A program made the position numbers and the translations under genes. Source: Bacteroidales bacterium (GTDB lineage: Bacteria; Bacteroidota; Bacteroidia; Bacteroidales; Muribaculaceae). Taken from it: a stretch of DNA of 14,958 nucleotides. Of this stretch, positions 5,967-12,423 are shown in pieces (position 1 is the first letter of the stretch; each line of letters begins with the position of its first letter). The notes beneath the pieces were generated by a model. That model had not been told where the DNA came from. It ran no database searches and saw only the letters and a list, made by a program, of their open reading frames with translations. The stretch lies in contig CAAGGJ010000091.1 of NCBI GenBank assembly GCA_900769345.1, positions 1-14,958 on the forward strand, written 5' to 3'.

Positions 5967-8519
5967 ATGAAGATGAAGTACAACAATGCATTTTTAGTGT
6001 TAATACTATCACTATGTGAGGCATTTACGGTAGAGGCAGGAGAGAGCAGAGTAACGGAAAATTTCGATTGGGATTGGCGCTTTGCGCGCTATGGGCTTCA
6101 AGCCGATGGCACTCGTGTGGAGGAGCCTCGCAACTTGCAAGCGTATGACTATGCCGATGCCGATTGGCGGCAGCTCGATTTGCCTCACGATTGGGGCATC
6201 GAGGGCCCATTTCGCAGCGAACTCGATGGCTACACCGGCAAATTGCCTTGGCGTGGCATAGGATGGTATCGCAAGCACTTCGTTGTGAGCGAAAGCGACA
6301 CCGGCAAACGCTTTTACATCGATTTTGATGGCGCAATGGCTAATGCCGAGGTTTGGATTAACGGTCATAAGGCGGGCAGTCGTCCCTATGGATATATTTC
6401 GTTCAGAGTAGATATCACCGACCACTTGCGTTTCGGCGAAGAAAATGTGGTGGCAGTGCGACTCGACACCGAGCATTGGGGATCGCGCTGGTATCCCGGT
6501 GCAGGCATCTATCGCCATGTGCGCTTGGTGAAAACCGGGCAGGTGCATGTGGCTCATTGGGGCGTGTTTGTGAGCACTCCGGTGATAGCCGAGAGTCGTG
6601 CCGAGGCTATGGTGAGGGTGAAGGTGGAAAATCACACTTCGGCAACGGCGGCATGCTCTTTCAGCACCGAAATCTACGAAATAGATGCCGATGATACGGT
6701 GCTCGGCAAAGTGGCTTCGACGAAAAACCGATGCATCAAGCCCGTGGCGAGCAATGGCGGCTCCAATGAGGATAGTGTGCTCGTAATGGTGAAGAAACCC
6801 AAGTTATGGAGCATCGAAAATCCCAATAGATATATGGCGCGTGTCACACTTTACGACCTCCGCGGCGAGATAATCGATGTTTATGACCAGCCTTTCGGCT
6901 TCCGCACCATTGAGTTTACCCACGACAATGGATTTTTGCTCAACGGAAAGCGAGTGCCACTCAACGGCACCTGCAACCATCACGATTTGGGTGCACTTGG
7001 CGCAGCAGTCAATACCGAGGCACTGCGACGCCAGCTCACCATTCTCAAGAGTTTCGGCTGTAATGCGTTGCGCACATCGCACAATCCTCCGGCACCCGAT
7101 TTGCTCACTTTGGCCGACAAGATGGGCTTTGTGGTGATGGATGAAGCATTCGACTGCTGGCGATTCGGCAAAAAACAATACGACTACGGGTCGCTATTCG
7201 ATGAGTGGCACGAACGCGACATAGAGTCGCTGGTGTGCCGCGACCGCAACCATCCATCGGTGATTATGTGGAGCACCGGCAACGAAGTGCATGAGCAATA
7301 TTTCCCCGAATTGGGCATCGCATGGCATCTCACGCAAGTGGTGCATCGCTTCGATACCACTCGTCCCGTTACTTTCGGAGCCTCTTATCCAAGTAAATCG
7401 GGTGTCAACGGCACTGAACTTCAGGTAGATGTGCATGGCATGAACTATGCCGCCGGAGTGTATGGCGGGCCGGAATTTTATGGCGAATTTCTCAATAAAC
7501 CCGGTCATGAGCATCTCTCAGGCTATTCGAGCGAGAGCAGTTCTACGATGAGCAGCCGTGGCGAGTATTTCCCGCGCCGATTTCATGTGTCGTCGTACGA
7601 CAATGTGCAGCCCGGTTGGGGCGGACTTGTAGACGAAGAATTTGCCGCATTAGACCGCTTTCCGGGCATCTGCGGTGAATTTGTGTGGACCGGTTTTGAC
7701 TATCTCGGCGAACCAACGCCGTTCAATAGCGACGAGAGTGTGCTGCTCAATCACGCGGCTGCCATGACTGCCGAGCAAATAGCCGAACAGCGACGCAGAC
7801 TCGAAGAAATAGAAAAGAATCGCCCCACATCGCGAAGCAGCTATTTCGGCATAGTGGACTTGGCGGGATTCCCCAAGGACCGCTACTACCTCTATCAGTC
7901 GCGCTGGATGCCCGAGCATCCTATGGTGCATATATTGCCGCATTGGAATTTTCCCGAACGCATAGAGAATGGCGTTGGCAAAATCACACCCGTCTATGTC
8001 TACACATCGGGCGACGAGGCTGAACTATTCTTGAATGGTAAATCGCTCGGCCGCAAGAAAAAGGAGAAATATCAATATCGACTGAAGTGGGACAGCGTGC
8101 GTTACGAGCCCGGCGAATTGCGAGCAGTGGCATACAAGCAAGGTAAAGAGTGGGCAGAATGTGAGCGGCATACCACAGGCGAAGCACAAACCATAAGCCT
8201 GTCGCCGCACAAATCCACAATCAAATCAGATGGCTACGACTTGGTGATGGTGCGCGTATCGCTCACCGATAGCCACGGACGCGAAGTGCCCATAGCCGAA
8301 CCCTTGCTCACTGCCTCGCTGCAAGGCCCCGGCAAGATAGTTGCCACCGATAACGGCGACCCAACGAGCCTTCAATCGTTCGCCGACACCTCGCGCAAAG
8401 CTTTCAATGGCTTGCTGCTTGTGATAGTGAAAGCCCAACGCGGTGCCAAAGGCAAGTTGTCCCTAACCGTACAATCCCCCGGCCTCCAATCAGCCATTTT
8501 GCCCATAGAAATAGAGTAG
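5967..8519 (+). CDS. Secreted GH2 beta-galactosidase
   Basis: This is a retaining glycosidase of family GH2, most like Bacteroidetes beta-galactosidases. ATG at 5967 gives 850 residues and a signal peptide (hydrophobic NAFLVLILSL, cleavage near VEA-GES). An in-frame ATG at 5919, only 12 nt after the fucosidase stop, would add 16 charged residues and is less likely. Numbering from 5967, the jelly-roll sugar-binding domain spans about 32-190 (GIGWYRKHF, WYPGAGIYRHV), an Ig-like domain about 190-315, and the TIM barrel about 315-590. TGNEVHEQ supplies the acid/base Glu440, and SSESSST supplies the nucleophile Glu523. GEFVWTGFDYLGEPTPF follows. Residues about 675-732 resemble DUF4982 and about 740-850 the Glyco_hydro2_C5 domain. 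The product is full length with intact catalytic residues. Its base composition is visibly richer in GC than the fucosidase gene. Confidence 0.9.
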   Translation: MKMKYNNAFLVLILSLCEAFTVEAGESRVTENFDWDWRFARYGLQADGTRVEEPRNLQAYDYADADWRQLDLPHDWGIEGPFRSELDGYTGKLPWRGIGWYRKHFVVSESDTGKRFYIDFDGAMANAEVWINGHKAGSRPYGYISFRVDITDHLRFGEENVVAVRLDTEHWGSRWYPGAGIYRHVRLVKTGQVHVAHWGVFVSTPVIAESRAEAMVRVKVENHTSATAACSFSTEIYEIDADDTVLGKVASTKNRCIKPVASNGGSNEDSVLVMVKKPKLWSIENPNRYMARVTLYDLRGEIIDVYDQPFGFRTIEFTHDNGFLLNGKRVPLNGTCNHHDLGALGAAVNTEALRRQLTILKSFGCNALRTSHNPPAPDLLTLADKMGFVVMDEAFDCWRFGKKQYDYGSLFDEWHERDIESLVCRDRNHPSVIMWSTGNEVHEQYFPELGIAWHLTQVVHRFDTTRPVTFGASYPSKSGVNGTELQVDVHGMNYAAGVYGGPEFYGEFLNKPGHEHLSGYSSESSSTMSSRGEYFPRRFHVSSYDNVQPGWGGLVDEEFAALDRFPGICGEFVWTGFDYLGEPTPFNSDESVLLNHAAAMTAEQIAEQRRRLEEIEKNRPTSRSSYFGIVDLAGFPKDRYYLYQSRWMPEHPMVHILPHWNFPERIENGVGKITPVYVYTSGDEAELFLNGKSLGRKKKEKYQYRLKWDSVRYEPGELRAVAYKQGKEWAECERHTTGEAQTISLSPHKSTIKSDGYDLVMVRVSLTDSHGREVPIAEPLLTASLQGPGKIVATDNGDPTSLQSFADTSRKAFNGLLLVIVKAQRGAKGKLSLTVQSPGLQSAILPIEIE

Positions 8520-8553
8520 CAGGCAACAACTGCTGCAAGATATAAAATCCTGC

Positions 8554-8620
8554 AAAAATGTGCGTAAATCAGCGGAAAGTGCCAAAAAATACACGATTCC
8601 GCTGGTTTGCGCACATTTTT
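8554..8620 (+). terminator. Strong hairpin terminator after GH2
   Basis: Arms 8554-8577 and 8597-8620 pair over 24 positions around a 19-nt loop. The 3' arm ends in a T-run to 8621. Two positions pair as U-G in plus-strand RNA but as A-C on the other strand, so the stem is stronger for plus-strand transcripts. The A-run of the left arm also gives minus-strand RNA a trailing U-run. It separates two convergent operons (GH2 and the membrane FHA gene) and is probably bidirectional, favouring the plus strand. Confidence 0.75.
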
Positions 8621-8662
8621 TGCTGTTTTCAGCTGATAGTTTATTGTGAACGATGGGGGAGA

Positions 8663-9358
8663 CTATTCTTTAAACTTGCATCTGCACCAGGGGCACGATT
8701 TGTTTTGACGCAGCACATTATATGGCTGATTTCCCATAAAATGCTTGCAATCGGGGTTGGGGCAAATATAGTGTTGAGTGAATTTTTCGGTAGCACTGTC
8801 TCGCTCCTCGATACTTTTGTCGGTATATGCCGCTGCGAAGCTGTAGACCACTATAGCCAATCCGATTACGGTCATAACGATGTTAATTCCGAAGATTATA
8901 TCGCTCCAGTCCATCGACTTGGCAATAGTAGCTATTGCTACACTGCCTATTGTGAAAATAGGAGAAGCGCTACGCAAAAGGTTAATTTTTTTTTGACGCT
9001 TTTGAATATCCAATAATTTGTCGTGATACTCATTCCATACGGCTTCCAGTGCTTTGATAGAAAATTCTTTAGGGTTATCAGAACTCTGTTCAGATGGCTT
9101 TTCCTGAGTGATGGGCGGCAGCAAATCTTTCACTTTTAGCGAAGTAGATGCGCTTAAAGTGATAACCGTATCGGGCGTTACGGTAGTTTTGAGCACTTGC
9201 ACGCCATTAACAAAAGTTCCGTTAGGGCTTTTGTTCTCTAATGTGTATGTGCCATCGCCGTTATCGGAGAGCCAACAATGCTCTCGGCTGACGCTTGGGT
9301 CGCTTATCTCTACTCTTTGCGTGGCTTTTGTGCGTCCTCGTCCTACAATTATCTTCAT
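8663..9358 (-). CDS. Membrane FHA-domain protein with C-terminal zinc ribbon
   Basis: This protein has 231 residues. Residues 1-80 are an FHA phosphothreonine-binding domain with the family landmarks GRG (6-8), SVSREHCWL (22-30) and NKSPNGTFVNG (42-52). A polar linker and short helical region follow (about 85-130). Two hydrophobic segments (about 133-148 and 154-177) anchor it in the membrane. The tail holds a probable zinc ribbon, with Cys199/Cys204 and Cys222/Cys225. Both the FHA domain and the ribbon would face the cytoplasm if the two segments form a hairpin. It is the last gene of the minus-strand locus, five bases after the LytTR gene. It probably reads phosphorylation by the locus kinases at the membrane. 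The partner is unknown. Confidence 0.85.
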   Translation of the reverse strand: MKIIVGRGRTKATQRVEISDPSVSREHCWLSDNGDGTYTLENKSPNGTFVNGVQVLKTTVTPDTVITLSASTSLKVKDLLPPITQEKPSEQSSDNPKEFSIKALEAVWNEYHDKLLDIQKRQKKINLLRSASPIFTIGSVAIATIAKSMDWSDIIFGINIVMTVIGLAIVVYSFAAAYTDKSIEERDSATEKFTQHYICPNPDCKHFMGNQPYNVLRQNKSCPWCRCKFKE

Positions 9359-9363
9359 AATTA

Positions 9364-9747
9364 TTATTTATTGGAGGTATTATATAATTCTTTTAACTTG
9401 CGCAGAGCCTCTTTTGCTACTGAAATTTTATGGCAGCCGGGTATCGACATGTCGCTCAATGTCAGTTCTTGCTTAATCACATTGATGTGAAGGATATACG
9501 ATAAATTTACGATATAACTTCTGCCTAATCTGACGAAAGGGATGGTTTTGCCTCTTAACTTGTCGTCGTCGAGCATTTGTCCTATTTCCATCAATCCGGT
9601 GGGGAGTGTTGCATGTAGCCCATTCACGAAGTATACATCGGTGTAATTACGGTCGGCCTTAAAATACAGCACTTTACGCAAATCCACTCGTAGCAATTCG
9701 TCGCGAGTATTGAAATACAAAATATATATGTCTCGTTTATCTTCCAT
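9364..9747 (-). CDS. Stand-alone LytTR DNA-binding protein
   Basis: The 127-residue product is almost entirely a LytTR domain (about residues 15-120). Diagnostic stretches are RVDLRKVLYFKADRNYTDVY, the central LPTGLMEIGQML helix, and FVRLGRSYIVNLSYI near 71-85. There is no receiver domain, so it does not depend on a conventional histidine kinase phosphorelay; within this locus a Ser/Thr kinase or a phospho-dependent partner is a plausible input. Its start codon overlaps the end of the phosphatase gene by 11 bp, and the membrane FHA gene follows after 5 bp, indicating translational coupling. LytTR proteins usually bind paired 9-bp direct repeats, and such a pair occurs at 12383-12412 in the same locus. 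Confidence 0.9.
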   Translation of the reverse strand: MEDKRDIYILYFNTRDELLRVDLRKVLYFKADRNYTDVYFVNGLHATLPTGLMEIGQMLDDDKLRGKTIPFVRLGRSYIVNLSYILHINVIKQELTLSDMSIPGCHKISVAKEALRKLKELYNTSNK

Positions 9748-10708
9748 TGATAAAGTTTAGAAATTTTTTGACAAATGATGTGAATTTGGTCGTTGGTTGA
9801 TTATCGCTATCGTTCGATTGAGATGGTTGTGGCTGAACAGGCTCGGTCGATGCGTCATCGTCGTGGGGAGGGTAACTGTTTTCTACCACGGCCACCGCTT
9901 CTTCGTCTTGCTTAACATCGATATCTTCAGCTATAACGCTATCGATAGGTATAAGCCAGCAGGTGTAGTTGTCGCGAGTCTTGCCATAGCAAACCGTCTT
10001 TATAGCATCTATTTTGCCGCGGTCGTCGAGTGAATTATCGGCTAAAATCTGCCCGAGAGTGTCGTTGGTCAATTGTTCCAAAATGCCATCGCTGCACAGG
10101 AAGAAATAATCACCGGCATTTATGTCGCCGATGTTGTAGATGTCGGCTTTATATCGGCGTTCCAAATGGGGCTGCATGGCTCGAGTGATTACGTTCTTCT
10201 GCGGGAAGTCGGCTACTTCATCTTCTGTAAGTTCACCTATTCGCAGCAAATCATTCACCAGGGAGTGGTCGGTGGTTTGATAGATTATTCCGCTGCGATT
10301 TTTGCCTGCAAGTGACGGGCGGATGTGATAAATGCGACTATCGCCAATGTGAGCTATCAAAGCGCCGCCGCGATGGAGCACGAGGCAAGTCATCGTTGTG
10401 CCCATTTTTCGCTCGGCGCCGGTGTCCACCTTGTCGAGTTCATCGTAGGCGTATGCCAATGCCTCGTTAAACATATCGGCAGTGACCACATTGGTAGAAC
10501 TAAAATGATTGCGCAGATATAATCCAAGAGCAGTGGCGGCTGTTTCGCTGGCAACTTCACCTTTTTCGTGTCCGCCCACACCGTCGCACATCAAGAAGAT
10601 GCTATTATCGGCATCCGTACTCGAGGGATTAGGCCAAAGAAAGTCTTCCTGGTTGTCTTTTCTGCCAATCTCCGAAAGCCATTGGGGTTGTCTTATCTTT
10701 ATTATCAT
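9737..10708 (-). CDS. PP2C-family Ser/Thr protein phosphatase
   Basis: This is a metal-dependent PPM/PP2C phosphatase that should remove phosphate from proteins modified by the locus kinases. The 323 residues contain the catalytic domain at about 5-260 with its metal-binding motifs: NQED (19-22), CDGVGGH (41-47), GTTMTCL (103-109), HIGDSRIY (120-127), CSDGI (205-209) and RDN (245-247). All the aspartates needed for the two-metal centre appear present. Residues about 260-308 are an acidic, Pro/Gln-rich linker, and the protein ends in a short amphipathic segment (FTSFVKKFLNFINGR) that could touch the membrane or a partner. The start codon overlaps the stop of the zinc-ribbon FHA gene (ATGA). 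Confidence 0.93.
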   Translation of the reverse strand: MIIKIRQPQWLSEIGRKDNQEDFLWPNPSSTDADNSIFLMCDGVGGHEKGEVASETAATALGLYLRNHFSSTNVVTADMFNEALAYAYDELDKVDTGAERKMGTTMTCLVLHRGGALIAHIGDSRIYHIRPSLAGKNRSGIIYQTTDHSLVNDLLRIGELTEDEVADFPQKNVITRAMQPHLERRYKADIYNIGDINAGDYFFLCSDGILEQLTNDTLGQILADNSLDDRGKIDAIKTVCYGKTRDNYTCWLIPIDSVIAEDIDVKQDEEAVAVVENSYPPHDDDASTEPVQPQPSQSNDSDNQPTTKFTSFVKKFLNFINGR

Positions 10709-11271
10709 ACGATTTTTGTTGCTTCTTCATCGGTTTCTTCCAATATAATATCGGTTTCTCCCAATGTTATTTTGTCTCCAAATTTCAACACAATTTTATC
10801 GCCTCGCTGTATGTCTTTGCCGTTAAGCTTGATGATGTTTTTCGAACCGATTTCCACGAGGTGGTGTTCGACACCGCCTTTAGGATTTTTTACCACATCT
10901 ATCTGCACATGGCGGCGACTCATATACATATCCTTGTAATTATCGCTTCCTATCTGCAAGTCGGCATTGCCCGAAGACGCCAAGCGACCTATAACTTGAC
11001 TGCCCAAGCGCAGTTCGCATATCTGGTCGGTTTGAATCACTCGCATTTGGCCGGTATCGTTATTTACTTGCTGTTCGAGATGTGCAGGTAATTGGGTGGG
11101 ATCGTCCGAAGCCCCCTGACCGCCTTTGCCTGCTTGCCCAAGCATATATTGGCTCACCTTTGCTTTAAATTTGCAAATAGGGCAGGCAAGTGTCTTTTCT
11201 TGTATGCCGGGCTCATTTTTAATCGAAAGCCTTGTTCTGCAATTAGGACATGTCACTAATATTGTATCCAT
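10705..11271 (-). CDS. Zinc-ribbon FHA-domain protein
   Basis: ATG at 11271 gives 188 residues; an upstream in-frame TTG at 11292 is a weaker start. The N-terminus is a compact zinc ribbon with CPNC (8-11) and CPIC (30-33). A glycine-rich linker (about 45-60) leads to an FHA domain (about 86-178) with IGR, MSRRHVQI (117-124) and KLNGKDI. The protein ends in an acidic tail, DEEATKIV. No membrane segment is seen, so it is probably cytoplasmic. It would bind phosphothreonine on a kinase or substrate, with the ribbon serving another contact. It overlaps the phosphatase gene by four bases, the classical arrangement for co-translated partners. It and the membrane FHA protein carry the same two domain types in reverse order. 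Confidence 0.88.
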   Translation of the reverse strand: MDTILVTCPNCRTRLSIKNEPGIQEKTLACPICKFKAKVSQYMLGQAGKGGQGASDDPTQLPAHLEQQVNNDTGQMRVIQTDQICELRLGSQVIGRLASSGNADLQIGSDNYKDMYMSRRHVQIDVVKNPKGGVEHHLVEIGSKNIIKLNGKDIQRGDKIVLKFGDKITLGETDIILEETDEEATKIV

Positions 11272-11321
11272 AATCGTAAATTTTTCGTGCAAAAATTATA
11301 GTTAACCCAATCCATTCGAGA

Positions 11322-12299
11322 TTATGCTTCAAATAAGGGGTCGGACAAATCGGCAGCCGGATTATCCTGTGGCGTTTCGAATCCGCAAGTGCTGTCGGCG
11401 TCGGGAATCACATATTGATTGCCGCTATCCAAGTCGGTGATTACCACTTCTTTACCCTGTGCTTGAGCTTGGGTAACATAAGCCTCCACTATGTCGCTTG
11501 TGGCAATATCGGAATCTGACATATCGTACACTTCATCGTGTCCGATTTCTCCGTCGGTGTTCTCATCAAAGCCTAAGATGTCGATAGTTCCGTCGGTCTC
11601 CACATCCACCAGTATACCTGCATTACCGTCTATTTCGATGTTCGCTATTGTGGCTATGCCGCCTTCACCGTTGTCTTGCACGGCAATTCCCACCACATGC
11701 ACTTCGTTATCGGCTTCGCCTTCTACCACATCCACTACGGTTGCGGTTTCCGATTCTTCTTGTGTTTCGGTTGCATAGGTCTCGGTTTCGTGAGTATTAT
11801 TGCTTAGCACCTCGTTATAGTCGATGCGCGATTGCCATTCCGAACGCTCTTCCGGGCTCATATTATTCCATTCGTCCTTATAGTAAGTGCCATATACCTT
11901 GCCATGCCATTCAAATACGCCACCGGCTCCCACTTGTTCGCGAGCGTCTGCAAATGCTTCGCTAAACGACATCGAATCGTCGACATAGGCAATATCGATG
12001 GTGTCAGAAATGTCAAATTCCACTTCTGCACTATCGGCATGATTCGTTGCAGCGGCTGTATGAGTGGCACCGCTTGCTTCTTCGGCATGCGCTGCGTCTT
12101 CGCCTTCGGCGGAATTTGCCAAAGCGGCTTCAGCTACTTTGTCATATATCTGACCCACTACATAATCGGCACTCGAGCCAACTACGGCGCCTATTGTGGC
12201 AGCACCGGCGCGTCCTATGGCTGTGCCTTTTTGGGGAGTTTGCACCGATTGTGATATATTCGCTTCTTGTTTCAAAGTCTTTGTCTTTTCGTCGTTCAT
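11322..12299 (-). CDS. Acidic protein with glycine-rich segment and calcium-loop-like motifs
   Basis: I do not recognise a named family. The 325-residue product is very acidic and rich in Ala, Glu, Asp and Thr. Residues 24-50 form a Gly/Ala-rich stretch (AIGRAGAATIGAVVGSSADY) like a weak membrane or glycine-zipper segment. Residues about 110-155 hold an aromatic-rich globular core (GGVFEWHGKVYGTYYKDEW, then MSPEER). Residues about 165-190 are Thr/Glu-rich and likely disordered. Near 232-257, DVETDGTID and DENTDGEIGHDE resemble D-x-D-G calcium loops. There is no signal peptide. Its place between the kinase and the zinc-ribbon FHA gene, with Thr-rich acidic stretches, suggests a substrate or scaffold of the kinase. 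It may have its own promoter in the preceding gap. Confidence 0.75.
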   Translation of the reverse strand: MNDEKTKTLKQEANISQSVQTPQKGTAIGRAGAATIGAVVGSSADYVVGQIYDKVAEAALANSAEGEDAAHAEEASGATHTAAATNHADSAEVEFDISDTIDIAYVDDSMSFSEAFADAREQVGAGGVFEWHGKVYGTYYKDEWNNMSPEERSEWQSRIDYNEVLSNNTHETETYATETQEESETATVVDVVEGEADNEVHVVGIAVQDNGEGGIATIANIEIDGNAGILVDVETDGTIDILGFDENTDGEIGHDEVYDMSDSDIATSDIVEAYVTQAQAQGKEVVITDLDSGNQYVIPDADSTCGFETPQDNPAADLSDPLFEA

Positions 12300-12337
12300 A
12301 ATTTCAGGTTTTTTGTGGTTTATATTTATTTATGGCA

Positions 12338-12345
12338 CAAATATA
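12338..12345 (-). promoter_or_regulatory. Internal minus-7 box upstream of the acidic-protein gene
   Basis: On the minus strand the sequence reads TATATTTG, matching TAnnTTTG, 39 nt upstream of the ATG at 12299. No minus-33 TTTG is visible about 20 nt upstream. With the direct repeats at 12383-12412, this looks like an activator-dependent internal promoter for the distal five genes. Confidence 0.4.
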
Positions 12346-12382
12346 TAAAGCCTTTTGTGATAATTCACCATGCGTTCCGCGA

Positions 12383-12412
12383 TAAAGGACGAACCTACGC
12401 CTTTAAAGGACG
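12383..12412 (-). repeat. Paired 9-bp direct repeat, candidate LytTR operator
   Basis: TAAAGGACG occurs at 12383-12391 and again at 12404-12412 (CGTCCTTTA twice on the minus strand), 21 bp start to start with a 12-bp spacer. Known LytTR regulators such as AgrA bind 9-bp direct repeats with this geometry. The pair lies just downstream of the kinase stop and 37 nt upstream of the internal minus-7 box. The right copy is also part of a 10-bp palindrome, CCTTTAAAGG (12400-12409). Binding is inferred. Confidence 0.4.
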
Positions 12413-12423
12413 GAATGTGTTAT

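Noticed and set aside
6012..6635. Minus-strand open frame of 207 codons inside the GH2 gene
   Set aside because: It is a shadow of the well-supported GH2 N-terminal domains, has low-complexity composition and no recognisable domain.
11272..11292. TTG-initiated extension of the zinc-ribbon FHA protein
   Set aside because: ATG at 11271 lies a sensible distance before the zinc ribbon, and TTG starts are rare in this group.
12357..12368. GTGATAATTCAC as a CRP-like site
   Set aside because: The arms are only four bases with a 4-base spacer, unlike the 6-base spacing of CRP sites, and the region is AT-rich enough for chance.
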